64,000 bases of DNA from LMUY01 sp965199165 (GCA_965199165.1 OZ240681.1:1116001-1180000), one strand, 5' to 3'. Shown: positions 18,080 through 26,903, counted from the stretch's first letter. Made by a program: numbers and translations. The notes: generated by a model not told the origin, from the sequence alone.

Positions 18080-19605
18080 GCAAGCTCGATCCCGTCGGCA
18101 TCGTCGGCGGCGGACTGGGCGGGCTGGCGGCGGCCTGCACGCTGGCGGCACGCGGCCACCGCGTGGTCCTGTTCGAGAAGAACGACTGGGTCGGCGGCAA
18201 GGCGGCCCAGCTGGAGGAGGGTGGCTTCCGCTTCGACATGGGCCCCACCATCCTCACCGTGCCGGCGGTACTGCGCCGTATCTTCGCCGAGGCCGGGCGC
18301 GACCTGGACCAGGCGCTCGACCTGCGCCGGCTGGACCCGCAATGGCGCTGCTTCTTCGACGACGGCTCCGTCCTGGACCTGACGGAAGAGACCGAGCGGA
18401 TGGTCGCCAACCTGGACGCGTACAGCCCGGGCAATGCGCAGGGCTACCGCGACTTCCTGCGCATGAGCGAGGGGCTGCACGACGTCAGCCAGCGGTTCTT
18501 CTTCTGGCGCTCGGTGGAAGACCTCTGGGACACCATCGACTTCAAGAAGAACATGGATTTGGAGACGCTGCGCGACGTCATGAGCCTGAAGATGGGCAGC
18601 ACCGTCGCGCGGCAGATCCGCAAGAAGGTGCCGGACGCCAGGGTCGCGCAGATGCTCGACCATTTCGTCCAGTATGTCGGCTCGTCGCCGTACAACTCGC
18701 CGGCCGTGCTGTGCTCGATCGGGCATATGCAGACGGATGGCGGCGTCTGGTACCCGATGGGCGGGACGCGGGCGGTGCCGCTGGCGCTGGCCAGGCTGGC
18801 CGAGGAGCTTGGGGTGGAGATGCGGCTGTCCACCGGCATCCGCCGCATCGTGTCCGACCGCGGCCGGGTGAGCGCGGTGGAGACCGAAGCGGGCGAGACG
18901 GTGGCGTTGTCGGCCCTGGTGTCCAACATGGACAGCGTGCGAACCTATCGCGAGCTGGTCGGCGGCAAGCCGGCGGCGACGTTCAACAAGCGCTGGAAGC
19001 GGGAGCCCGCCTGTTCCGGTGTGGTGCTGTACCTCGGCCTGGACCGCGGCTACGACCATCTGCTGCACCACGGCTTCGTCTTCTCCCGTGATCCGGAGGA
19101 GGAGTTCGACTGGATCTACCGCAAGGGGGAGCCGGCGCCCGACCCCACCTGCTACATCGCCGCCCCGGCCCGCACCGAACCGGGGGTGGCGCCGCCCGGC
19201 GGGGAGGCGCTGTACGTGCTCGTGCATACGCCCTATCTGCGGCCGCATCATGACTGGACCGCGATGCTGCCCGCGTATCGCAAGGTGATCCTGGACAAGC
19301 TGGCCCGCTGCGCCGGCATGCCGGACTTGGAGAGCCGCATCGTGGTGGAGCGCACGCTCACGCCGGCGGACATCCACGAGCGCTACCGGGTGCTGAACGG
19401 CGCGATCTACGGCCTGGCCAGCCACGGCAAGTTCCTCGGCGCGTTCAAGCCGGGCAACCGCTCCCGCGACCTGGCCGGGCTGTACCTGGCCGGGGGCGCC
19501 GCGCATCCCGGGCCAGGCATGCCGATGGTGCTGATGTCCGGCTGGATCGCCGCCGACAGCCTGGATCGCGACCGCAGCGCCAACGATGCACCGCTGAGCG
19601 CGTGA
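18076..19605 (+). CDS. Phytoene/squalene desaturase family FAD oxidoreductase (CrtI/CrtN-like), copy 2
   Basis: A 509-residue paralogue of the preceding gene. FAD-binding fold GIVGGGLGGLAAACTLAARG, then KNDWVGGKAAQLEEGGFRFD and MGPTILTVPAVL; C-terminal signature GLYLAGGAAHPGPGMPMVLM. Two non-identical desaturase-family genes in tandem often divide the work between backbone desaturation and terminal methyl oxidation (CrtN with CrtP in staphyloxanthin synthesis). Here the start overlaps the first gene by ATGA, so the two are translated together. No phytoene or diapophytoene synthase gene is adjacent; the precursor must come from elsewhere. Confidence 0.88.
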   Translation: MSKLDPVGIVGGGLGGLAAACTLAARGHRVVLFEKNDWVGGKAAQLEEGGFRFDMGPTILTVPAVLRRIFAEAGRDLDQALDLRRLDPQWRCFFDDGSVLDLTEETERMVANLDAYSPGNAQGYRDFLRMSEGLHDVSQRFFFWRSVEDLWDTIDFKKNMDLETLRDVMSLKMGSTVARQIRKKVPDARVAQMLDHFVQYVGSSPYNSPAVLCSIGHMQTDGGVWYPMGGTRAVPLALARLAEELGVEMRLSTGIRRIVSDRGRVSAVETEAGETVALSALVSNMDSVRTYRELVGGKPAATFNKRWKREPACSGVVLYLGLDRGYDHLLHHGFVFSRDPEEEFDWIYRKGEPAPDPTCYIAAPARTEPGVAPPGGEALYVLVHTPYLRPHHDWTAMLPAYRKVILDKLARCAGMPDLESRIVVERTLTPADIHERYRVLNGAIYGLASHGKFLGAFKPGNRSRDLAGLYLAGGAAHPGPGMPMVLMSGWIAADSLDRDRSANDAPLSA

Positions 19606-19636
19606 GCCACTGGCATCAACGCGTTGGAGCAAGGCT

Positions 19637-19657
19637 CCCTCTCCCAGAAGGAGAGGG
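19637..19657. repeat. Dispersed palindrome CCCTCTCC/GGAGAGGG, copy 1
   Basis: Perfect 8-base arms CCCTCTCC and GGAGAGGG around CAGAA. It lies in the 54-base gap between desaturase 2 and the acyltransferase. The right arm contains the GGAG that best serves as ribosome-binding site for the TTG at 19660. The same arms recur at 29650, 46216 and 46289. Confidence 0.85.
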
Positions 19658-19659
19658 CT

Positions 19660-20469
19660 TTGAGCGGCCTTGACGTAGGCGGTCTCACGCCGGTCGAACG
19701 CCGCATCCGGCGGCGGTCCCACGTCCTGTTCCGGCTGTTCGCGCTCTACCTGCGCTGGTATGTCGGCCGCCGGTTCCACGCGATCCGCATCTCCCGCACC
19801 GGCCTGCCGCACGTGCCCGCTTCCGGGCCGCTGATCGTCTACTCCAACCACCCCTCCTGGTGGGACCCGGCCGTCTACATCCTGCTCTGCGACATGCTGT
19901 TCCGCAGCCGGGCGGGCTACGGGCCGATGGACCAGGCGGCCCTGGGGAAATATGGCCTGCTGGAGCGCATGGGGGTGTTCGGCGTGACGCAGGATGACCC
20001 GCGTGGCGGCGTGCAGTTCCTGCGCACCTGCGACGCGGTGCTCGCCCGGCCGGGCGCCATGCTCTGGATCACCGCAGAAGGCACGTTCACGGACGCACGG
20101 GTCCGCCCGGTGGCGCTGCGTCCCGGGCTGGCCCATCTCGCCCGCCGGGTGCCCGGTGCCACCATCCTGCCGTTGGCGCTCGACTATCCGTTCTGGAACG
20201 AGAGCAAGCCCGAAGCCCTGTTGCGCTTCGGCGCCCCGCTGCACAGCGGCCGTGACGACAGCGTCGCCGCGTGGACGCAACGGCTGGAGGCGGCGCTGAC
20301 CGCCACGATGGACGCGTTGGCGGCGGAGTCGGTCACGCGCAACCCGGCCCTGTTCACGCCGCTGCTCCGCGGCGTGACGGGGGTCGGTGGGATGTATGAC
20401 CTGTGGCGGCGGGCGCGCGCCACCTTCGCGGGCCGACGGTTCGACCCGAGCCATGAGGGTGAGGCATGA
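19660..20469 (+). CDS. Lysophospholipid acyltransferase family protein (PlsC/CrtO-like)
   Basis: A 269-residue acyltransferase with the PlsC motif HPSWWD (His64, Asp69), where His and Asp form the catalytic HX4D pair, and a later acyl-acceptor region LWITAEGTFTDARVRPVALR. Family members move acyl chains to glycerol phosphates, but in carotenoid clusters a protein of this type (CrtO of staphyloxanthin synthesis) acylates the carotenoid glycoside. The TTG at 19660 was chosen because GGAG lies 6 bases upstream; a TTG at 19624 would translate through the palindrome. Its stop overlaps the glycosyltransferase start by 4 bases. Confidence 0.84.
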   Translation: MSGLDVGGLTPVERRIRRRSHVLFRLFALYLRWYVGRRFHAIRISRTGLPHVPASGPLIVYSNHPSWWDPAVYILLCDMLFRSRAGYGPMDQAALGKYGLLERMGVFGVTQDDPRGGVQFLRTCDAVLARPGAMLWITAEGTFTDARVRPVALRPGLAHLARRVPGATILPLALDYPFWNESKPEALLRFGAPLHSGRDDSVAAWTQRLEAALTATMDALAAESVTRNPALFTPLLRGVTGVGGMYDLWRRARATFAGRRFDPSHEGEA

Positions 20470-21554
20470 TCGCCGGCATCGTCGCCCTGCTGCTCGCCGG
20501 CGGACCGTTCCTGCTGGCGCTGCTCAACCTGCGGCTGCTCGCCAACCCCAGCCCGGCGACCCAGCCACAGGCAGTCTCCGTGCTGATCCCGGCGCGCAAC
20601 GAGCAGGACAATATCGGGGCGGCCGTGGCGGCGGTGTTGGCCAACACCGGGCTTCCCTTCGAACTGCTGGTGCTGGATGACGGCTCCACCGACGGCACCG
20701 CCGCGATCCTGGCCGGCATCGCCGACGCCCGGCTGCGCGTCATCGGCGGGCCGCCTTTGCCGCCCGGCTGGTCCGGCAAGCAGCACGCCTGCCATGTGCT
20801 GGCGCAGGCGGCGCGGCACGACCTGCTGGTGTTCACCGACGCCGACGTCCGTCTGTCCCCCGATGCCCTCATCCGCATGGCCGGGTTCATGGAGCGTCAT
20901 CCGGTGGGCCTCGCCAGCGGGTTCCCCCGGCAGGTCGTCCAAACCTGGTCGGAACAGCTCTTGCTGCCGCTGATCCACTTCCTGCTGCTCGGTTTCCTGC
21001 CCATCGCGGCGATGCGGCGATCCCCCTCGGTGGCGCTCGGCGCCGGATGCGGCCAACTGTTCGTCGCCCGGCGCGAGGCCTACCAACGGGCAGGCGGGCA
21101 CGCGGCCATCCGTGCCTCGCTGCATGACGGGTTGACCTTGCCGCGGGCGTTCCGCCGGGCCGGGCAGATGACGGACCTGTTCGATGCAACGTCCATCGCG
21201 TCCTGCCGCATGTATCGTTCGGCCGCCGAGCTTTGGGCCGGGCTCGGCAAGAACGCGACCGAGGGCATGGCACGCCCGGTCGCACTCCCGGTTTGGACCG
21301 TCATGCTGCTGGGCGGCCAAGTCCTGCCGCTCGTGCTGATGCTCGGTGCTCCAAGCTCGGCGGCCATGCTGGCGCTGGTCCTCGTCATCGGCTTGCGTCT
21401 GGTGCTGGCGTCGCGGTTCCGGCAGCCGGAGATCAGTGCGCTGATGCACCCCGTCGGCATCGTGGCACTGCTGGCGATCCAGTGGGCCGCGTTGGGTCGC
21501 AGGCTTGGCGGCAAGCCATCCGTCTGGCGCGGCCGGCCGTATCTGGCCCAATGA
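20466..21554 (+). CDS. Family 2 glycosyltransferase (CrtQ/HpnB-like)
   Basis: A membrane-bound GT-A glycosyltransferase of 362 residues. It starts with a hydrophobic helix (MIAGIVALLLAGGPFLLALL), then VSVLIPARNEQDNIGAAV, the nucleotide-sugar motif VLDDGSTDGTA, and the metal site LLVFTDADVRLS. Two or three membrane segments follow near the C-terminus (LPVWTVMLLGGQVLPLVLML). The layout resembles CrtQ-type carotenoid glucosyltransferases and also HpnB at 62037, with which it shares the PPGWSGKQHAC/PAGWSGKLWAV segment. Its position after two desaturases and an acyltransferase supports glycosylation of a carotenoid acid, which is inference. Confidence 0.85.
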   Translation: MIAGIVALLLAGGPFLLALLNLRLLANPSPATQPQAVSVLIPARNEQDNIGAAVAAVLANTGLPFELLVLDDGSTDGTAAILAGIADARLRVIGGPPLPPGWSGKQHACHVLAQAARHDLLVFTDADVRLSPDALIRMAGFMERHPVGLASGFPRQVVQTWSEQLLLPLIHFLLLGFLPIAAMRRSPSVALGAGCGQLFVARREAYQRAGGHAAIRASLHDGLTLPRAFRRAGQMTDLFDATSIASCRMYRSAAELWAGLGKNATEGMARPVALPVWTVMLLGGQVLPLVLMLGAPSSAAMLALVLVIGLRLVLASRFRQPEISALMHPVGIVALLAIQWAALGRRLGGKPSVWRGRPYLAQ

Positions 21555-21973
21555 AGCGGGTTTGTCTCGCCGTCCTGGCGCTGGCATGGGCAGCGCGGGC
21601 CGATGCCGAGCCGGGCACCGTGGTGGTCACGGTCTCGGGCGTGCGGTCCGATGCCGGGCACGTGCTGGTGGCGATCTGCGACCGGGCGCACTTCCTGCAA
21701 GAAAGCTGTCCATATCGCGGCCAAGCCCAAGCCAAACCAGGTGCCGTCACGGTGCGGATCGGCGGAGTGCCGCCCGGCACCTATGCCGCGCAGGCGTATC
21801 AGGACGAGAACGACAACCACACGATCGATCGGGATTTCTTCGGCAGGCCGACGGAGGGCATCGGGTTCTCCAACGATGCCCCGATGCGGTTCGGTCCACC
21901 GTCATTCGCCACCGCGGCGTTCGTGCTGGGCGCCTCGGGCGGCGCGATCACGTTCAGCCTACGCTACTACTAG
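21551..21973 (+). CDS. DUF2141 domain exported protein
   Basis: A 140-residue protein with signal peptide (MKRVCLAVLALAWAARADAE) followed by the DUF2141 pattern: GTVVVTVSGVRSDAGHVLVA, a central PPGTYAAQAYQDENDNHTID and the FFGRPTEGIGFSND segment. The domain is a predicted periplasmic beta-sandwich with acidic, calcium-loop-like DENDN residues. Function is unknown. The ATG overlaps the glycosyltransferase stop, so it is the fifth gene of the carotenoid-type operon. DUF2141 genes are often seen beside carotenoid genes; that association is from memory and not tested here. Confidence 0.82.
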   Translation: MKRVCLAVLALAWAARADAEPGTVVVTVSGVRSDAGHVLVAICDRAHFLQESCPYRGQAQAKPGAVTVRIGGVPPGTYAAQAYQDENDNHTIDRDFFGRPTEGIGFSNDAPMRFGPPSFATAAFVLGASGGAITFSLRYY

Positions 21974-22036
21974 GCGATCGGTGCCGTACGTGCCCCGCTC
22001 TGGATCGCCACGCCGCAAGCCCGGCTCGCGGAGCAG

Positions 22037-22816
22037 CTACTTCGACACGCTGGCGACTTGGGCCGGCGGCTTGGAGGCGGGGGGATCAGGCTGGGTCAGC
22101 CCGGTCGCGATGGAGTCGGCAAGCGCCTCGCTCAGGCAATGGTAGCCGAGGTCGTTCATGTGCACACCGTCATCGGAGAGGAAGCGGGCATACTCGTAGC
22201 CGTCCCGCTTCCACCCATCCATCAGCGCGCCCCGCGAGAACAGGGAGACGTTGTACTTCACTGCAAGCTCCGCCAGGACCCGTTCCAGCAGCAAGTGGCC
22301 TGGAGACGCCAGGACCATCGGCGAGCGCTGGTTGTCCATCAGGACCACGTCGATGCCGAGTGCCTTCAACCGCTCGATCCCGGTCGACACCAGCTGGCGG
22401 AAGACGTTCGGGTCCGAGTTCGCCATGGCGCCGTTGGCGCCGACCTGCCAGATGACCAACTCGGGGTGTAGGGCGATGGCATCGCTATCCAGCCGCGCCA
22501 CCTCCTCCAGCGCATCCTGGCCGCCCACACCACGATTGATCACCGCGATGTGGCCCATGGGGAACGCTTTGGAGAGGTCGGATTGCAGCTGGGCCGGGTA
22601 GGTGTTCGCAGGCGACGTGGCACGCCACCCTTCGGTGCTGGACGATCCCAGCGCCACCACCAGGACTTCCGCGCCGCTCGCCAGTCGTTTCTTCGTCGCC
22701 GGCAACGCCACCGGGGGTGCCTTTTCCGCGGGGCAAGCGACCTGCGCCCGAGCGGCGCCAGACGAAAGGCCGATGGTGGCGGAGAGCGCGATGGCGGCGG
22801 CTGCGAGTGTCTTCAT
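22037..22816 (-). CDS. SGNH/GDSL hydrolase, exported
   Basis: A 259-residue secreted esterase or acyl hydrolase. Signal peptide MKTLAAAAIALSATIGLSSG ending AARAQ; block I VVALGSSSTEG with the catalytic Ser, block II around NRGVGGQDA, block III IWQVGANGAM, and block V DDGVHMNDLGY with the catalytic Asp and His. Substrate is not predictable; periplasmic members deacetylate polysaccharides or cleave esters. The start at 22816 is the first residue of the signal peptide. It lies 83 bases after the tldD stop on the same strand and converges with the carotenoid-type operon. Confidence 0.85.
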   Translation of the reverse strand: MKTLAAAAIALSATIGLSSGAARAQVACPAEKAPPVALPATKKRLASGAEVLVVALGSSSTEGWRATSPANTYPAQLQSDLSKAFPMGHIAVINRGVGGQDALEEVARLDSDAIALHPELVIWQVGANGAMANSDPNVFRQLVSTGIERLKALGIDVVLMDNQRSPMVLASPGHLLLERVLAELAVKYNVSLFSRGALMDGWKRDGYEYARFLSDDGVHMNDLGYHCLSEALADSIATGLTQPDPPASKPPAQVASVSK

Positions 22817-22899
22817 GGTGCTACCGAACGTGTCAAAGCGTTGCAGGTCCAGGGGTAAATGCCGCCATTCCATCAACTCCTCGCTACCGACGCTGCAGG

Positions 22900-24348
22900 T
22901 CAGGCCGTCCCACCGACCGTCAGGCCCGAGAGCTTCAGCGTCGGTTGGCCGACGCCCACCGGAACGCCCTGCCCGTTCTTGCCGCAGGTGCCGATCCCCG
23001 CATCCAGCGCCAGGTCGTTGCCGACCATCGTCACCTTGGTCAGCGCATCCGGACCGTTGCCGATTAGCGTCGCGCCCTTGACCGGAGCGGTCACCTTGCC
23101 GTCCTCGATCAGGTAAGCCTCGCTGGCCGAGAACACGAACTTGCCGGAGGTGATGTCCACCGATCCGCCACCGAAGTTCACCGCATACAGGCCCCGCTTC
23201 ACAGAGCGGATCATCTCCTCCGGCGCGTATGGGCCGGCCATCATCACGGTGTTGGTCATCCGCGGCATCGGCGCATGCGCGTAGGACTGGCGACGGCCGT
23301 TGCCGGTCGGCGCCACGTCCATCAGGCGCGCGTTCAGCCGGTCCTGGATGAATCCCTTCAGCACGCCGTCCTCGATCATCACGGTGCGGCCGGAGGGCGT
23401 GCCCTCGTCGTCCACCGTCAGGCTGCCGCGCCGGTCCGGCATGGTGCCGTCATCCACCACCGTGACGCCCGGCGCCGCGATGCGCTGCCCGACCAGCCCG
23501 GAGAAGGCGGAGGTCTTCTTGCGGTTGAAGTCGCCTTCCAGGCCGTGGCCGATCGCCTCGTGCAGCAGGATGCCGGGCCAGCCGGAGCCCAGCACCACCT
23601 CCATCTCGCCGGCCGGAGCGGGGCGGCTTTCCAGGTTCACCAGCGCCTGGCGCAACGCCTCGTCCACGCCATTGCGCCAGATCTCGGGCGTGAGCAGGCG
23701 GCTGTAGCCGAAGCGGCCGCCCGTGCCGTACCCGCCGGTCTCCCGCCGGCCATCCTGCTCCACCACGACGGACACGTTCAGCCGCACCAGCGGGCGCAAA
23801 TCCGCCACCCGGCGGCCGTCGGCGCGCATCACCTGCACCGCCTGCCACTCGCCATACATGGTCGCCATGACCTGCTTGACCCGCGGGTCCTTGGCGCGGG
23901 CGTAGGCGTCGATCTCGGCCAGGATGGCCGTGCGGGCGCCGAACTCCATCTCTCCCAGCGGGTTCACGTCGCCATACAGCCGGGCGTTGCTGGCGCGCGG
24001 CGCCTCGGCCGCGAGCCCGCCGCCACCACCGCGGACAGCCGACACCGTCGCCGCCGCGCGGCGCAACGCCGGCTCCGACATCTCGCCCGCATGGGCGTAG
24101 CCGGTCTCCTCGCCCAAGATCGCCCGCAGCCCGAAGCCCGAGCCGCTCTCGAACCCCGCGTGGCGGATGCGGCCGTCATCCAGCGAGATCTGCTCGCTCT
24201 CCCGGTATTCGAGGAACAGCTCGCCATCGTCGCAACCGGCGAGCGCGTCGGCGACGATCCGCTCCGCGGCGCCGCGATCCATCGCACCGTCCTCCCGCTC
24301 GAAGAACAGACGGTCCGTCTCGGCGAGGGGCGAGAGCGCAAGTGTCAT
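22900..24348 (-). CDS. tldD: Metalloprotease TldD
   Basis: TldD forms a heterodimer with TldE/PmbA that degrades unfolded peptides and matures microcin B17 or CcdA in E. coli. The 482-residue length is typical. The zinc motif HEAIGHGLEGD is at residues 263-267 onward, and family segments LLRDRLNARLMDVAPTGNGR-like (here RLNARLMDVAPTGNGRR) and RMTNTVMMAGP are present. TldE is not in this window. ctaA lies about 50 bases upstream in the same orientation. Confidence 0.95.
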   Translation of the reverse strand: MTLALSPLAETDRLFFEREDGAMDRGAAERIVADALAGCDDGELFLEYRESEQISLDDGRIRHAGFESGSGFGLRAILGEETGYAHAGEMSEPALRRAAATVSAVRGGGGGLAAEAPRASNARLYGDVNPLGEMEFGARTAILAEIDAYARAKDPRVKQVMATMYGEWQAVQVMRADGRRVADLRPLVRLNVSVVVEQDGRRETGGYGTGGRFGYSRLLTPEIWRNGVDEALRQALVNLESRPAPAGEMEVVLGSGWPGILLHEAIGHGLEGDFNRKKTSAFSGLVGQRIAAPGVTVVDDGTMPDRRGSLTVDDEGTPSGRTVMIEDGVLKGFIQDRLNARLMDVAPTGNGRRQSYAHAPMPRMTNTVMMAGPYAPEEMIRSVKRGLYAVNFGGGSVDITSGKFVFSASEAYLIEDGKVTAPVKGATLIGNGPDALTKVTMVGNDLALDAGIGTCGKNGQGVPVGVGQPTLKLSGLTVGGTA

Positions 24349-24397
24349 GGGAGGTCCGATGCAGTGGGATGGGCAATCATATGGGCGCGGCCAGCCG

Positions 24398-25471
24398 TCA
24401 CGACAGGCGCCGGTCGAAATGCAGGGTCACCGTCAGGGCCGTCAGCAGCAGCACCGCGACGGCCTGGTGCGCCGTCGCCAGCCCGACCGGCACGACGTTC
24501 AGCAGCGTGGCGACGCCGAGGCTGTACTGCAGCAGCAGCAGCGCCCCCATCGCCCCCGACGCGCGGCGCACCACGCGCGGCAGGGCCGCCCGCGCGCCGA
24601 CGGCCACGGTCGCCAGCACCAGCACCGCCGTCGCGGTGGCCAGCAGCCGATGGTCGAACTGCACCGCCGCCACGTTCTCGGTCAGGTTGCGGAGGAACGG
24701 GTGCAGCGCGGCATAGCCGGGCGGCACCAGGCTGTCGCCCATCATCGGGAAGCTGTTGTAGACCAGCCCGGCATGCAGCCCGGCAACGAAGCCCCCGGCG
24801 ACGATCGTCAGCGGCAGCAGCACCGCACACAGCGTCGTCAAGCGCCGGAACGCCCGGCTGGTGACGACTCGCGCACCGCCCGGCCGCAGCACGCCCAGCG
24901 CCGTCCACAGGATCGCGGCATACAGCGACAGCGCCAGCACCAGGTGCGCCACCAGCCGGTAGGCCGACACGGCCGTGCTGTCCGCCGCGAAGCCGGATGC
25001 CACCATGAACCAGCCGACCGCCCCCTGCAGCCCGCCCAGCACGAAGAAGCCGAGCAGCCGCAGCCACAGCCCACGCCCGATGGCGCCGCGCAGCCCCAGC
25101 ACCACCAGCGGCACCAGGAACACCACCCCGATCAGCCGTCCCCAGAGGCGGTGCGTCCATTCCAGCCAGAAGATGTGCTTGAAACCCGCCAGGCCGAAGC
25201 CCTCGTTCACCAGCTGGTATTGCGGGATCTGCTGGTAGAGCGCGTACAGCCGCCGCCATTCCGCATCCGACCAGGGCGGCAGGACCCCGGAAAGCGGCGC
25301 CCATTCCATGATGGACAGGCCCGACCCGGTCAGCCGCGTGGCGCCCCCGAGCACGATCATCACCAGCGTCATCACGCATATCGCGAACAGCCAGCCGGCC
25401 ACCATCAGGCGGTCGAGCCGCTCGCGCGGGGTCTCCAATCGCTTGCGGCCGGCATCCAGGTCGAACGGCAT
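24398..25471 (-). CDS. ctaA: Heme A synthase, COX15/CtaA family
   Basis: An inner-membrane enzyme that oxidises heme O to heme A for cytochrome oxidase. It has about eight membrane segments; the conserved start GGATRLTGSGLSIMEWAP and heme-ligand His positions are visible (WLEWTHRLWGR, GLHAGLVYNSFPMMG, VQFDHRLLATATAV, GLATAHQAVAVLLL). The ATG at 25471 (MPFDLDAGRKRLETP) was preferred to a GTG-like start five codons upstream. Length is 357 residues. It shares direction with tldD and diverges from the glycosyltransferase at 25558. Confidence 0.95.
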   Translation of the reverse strand: MPFDLDAGRKRLETPRERLDRLMVAGWLFAICVMTLVMIVLGGATRLTGSGLSIMEWAPLSGVLPPWSDAEWRRLYALYQQIPQYQLVNEGFGLAGFKHIFWLEWTHRLWGRLIGVVFLVPLVVLGLRGAIGRGLWLRLLGFFVLGGLQGAVGWFMVASGFAADSTAVSAYRLVAHLVLALSLYAAILWTALGVLRPGGARVVTSRAFRRLTTLCAVLLPLTIVAGGFVAGLHAGLVYNSFPMMGDSLVPPGYAALHPFLRNLTENVAAVQFDHRLLATATAVLVLATVAVGARAALPRVVRRASGAMGALLLLQYSLGVATLLNVVPVGLATAHQAVAVLLLTALTVTLHFDRRLS

Positions 25472-25557
25472 CCAGCACCCCACCACGCCCCGCCAGGCTA
25501 CGGCCCCGAGGCTCGCTTGCCGCCACGTTCGCGCGGGTGCTACCTGCCCGCCGCCCG

Positions 25558-26289
25558 ATGACCCAGCCAGTCCCTATACTGTCCGTAGTCGTTCCTGTCC
25601 GCAACGAGGGCGCCAATATCGCGGGTTTGATCGCGGAGATCGAGGCAGCGCTGGCGGCGGTCCCGCACGAGATCGTCTACGTGGATGACGGCAGCACGGA
25701 CGACACGCCGCAGGCGCTGGACGCCGCGCGCGCCGGCGCGCCGCTGGTGGTGCGCCGCCATCGCGCCAGTTGCGGGCAGAGTGCCGCCATCATCACCGGC
25801 GTGCGGGCGGCCCGCGGCACCTGGATCGCCACCCTGGACGGCGACGGCCAGAACGACCCGGCGGACATTCCGGCCCTGCTCGCCCGGGCCCAAGCCGCCT
25901 CCGGGCTGGTGCTGACGGCAGGCCATCGCGTGAACCGGCGCGACTCGCGGGCCAAGCGCGTCGCCTCCCGGCTGGCGAACGCCATCCGGGCGCGGCTGCT
26001 GGGCGACGCCACGCCGGACACCGGCTGCGGGCTCAAGCTGTTCCGCCGCGACGCGTTCATGGCACTGCCGCAGTTCGACCACATGCACCGCTATCTGCCG
26101 GCGCTGTTCATCCGGGCGGGCGGACGGGTGGAGTCAGTGCCGGTGAACCACCGTCCCCGCACCCGGGGCACGTCGAAATACGGCACCTTTGATCGGCTGT
26201 GGGTGGGTATCTTCGACCTGGCGGGCGTGTATTGGCTGCAACGCCGCGGCAGCCATCCGCTGGTCGAACCCCCGGAGGACGCGGCCTGA
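25558..26289 (+). CDS. Family 2 glycosyltransferase, dolichol-phosphate mannose synthase-like
   Basis: A 243-residue soluble or membrane-associated GT-A enzyme. VLSVVVPVRNEGANIAGLIA-like start, VYVDDGSTDDTPQAL and the metal site TLDGDGQNDPADI are all present, with the C-terminal GTSKYGTFDRLW region that typifies polyprenyl-phosphate sugar transferases of the DPM1/ArnC type. Such enzymes charge undecaprenyl phosphate with a sugar for envelope glycosylation. It lacks the C-terminal membrane hairpin of ArnC. The next gene, a VTT-type membrane protein, starts 5 bases after its stop. Confidence 0.86.
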   Translation: MTQPVPILSVVVPVRNEGANIAGLIAEIEAALAAVPHEIVYVDDGSTDDTPQALDAARAGAPLVVRRHRASCGQSAAIITGVRAARGTWIATLDGDGQNDPADIPALLARAQAASGLVLTAGHRVNRRDSRAKRVASRLANAIRARLLGDATPDTGCGLKLFRRDAFMALPQFDHMHRYLPALFIRAGGRVESVPVNHRPRTRGTSKYGTFDRLWVGIFDLAGVYWLQRRGSHPLVEPPEDAA

Positions 26290-26294
26290 CCGTC

Positions 26295-26903
26295 GTGTGG
26301 AAGCCGGCGCTGCTGCTGTGCGGCCTGCTGCTCGCGGGGCTGGCGCTGCGCAGTGGCTGGGGCCGGGCCGGGCTGGACGCCCCGGCGGAGGCCGGCCCGG
26401 CCGGGTTCGTGCTGCTGGGGACGCTCGCCTGCGCCATCGGGGTGCCGCGGCAGGTGGTGGCCTATGCCGCGGGGCTGGGGTTCGGGGCATGGGGGGGGTG
26501 CGTCCTGGCACTCGTGGCGGAGGTCGGCGGGTGCCTGATCGATTTCCTGTGGGCACGGCTGGTGGCGCGCGACTGGGCGGCGCGCCGCATCGGCGGCCGC
26601 CTCGCCAGACTTGACCAGCGGCTCGGCCGATACCCGTTCAGCGCGACGCTGACGCTGCGGCTGCTGCCGGTCGGCAGCAACATCCTGCTGAACCTGCTCG
26701 CCGGTGTGTCGGCCGTGGCGCTCGGCCCGTTCCTCCTGGCATCGGCCATCGGCTACGTCCCGCAAACGGTGGTGTTCGCCTTGCTTGGGGGCGGCGTGCG
26801 GGTGGACCGCACCCTGCAACTGGCGCTGGCAGGCGGGCTGCTCGTTGCCGCGACCGGGCTGGGCGTATGGCTGATGCGGCGCATGCGACCGGAGGCGGCA
26901 TAG
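26295..26903 (+). CDS. TVP38/TMEM64 (VTT) family membrane protein
   Basis: A 202-residue inner-membrane protein with about five hydrophobic segments and the VTT pattern: GVPRQVVAYAAGLGFGAWGG then the RLLPVGSNILLNLLAGVS re-entrant-type segment and AIGYVPQTVVFALLGGG. VTT proteins are proposed phospholipid or polyprenyl-phosphate flippases, which fits its partner, a polyprenyl-phosphate-type glycosyltransferase 5 bases upstream. The start is a GTG at 26295. It converges with the frameshifted autotransporter gene, with only 32 bases between stops. Confidence 0.8.
   Translation: MWKPALLLCGLLLAGLALRSGWGRAGLDAPAEAGPAGFVLLGTLACAIGVPRQVVAYAAGLGFGAWGGCVLALVAEVGGCLIDFLWARLVARDWAARRIGGRLARLDQRLGRYPFSATLTLRLLPVGSNILLNLLAGVSAVALGPFLLASAIGYVPQTVVFALLGGGVRVDRTLQLALAGGLLVAATGLGVWLMRRMRPEAA

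Noticed and set aside
18049..20454. 801-codon minus-strand frame across the carotenoid-type genes
   Set aside because: It is His/Arg/Gln-rich, has no motif, and is antisense to two intact FAD desaturase/acyltransferase genes with full signatures.
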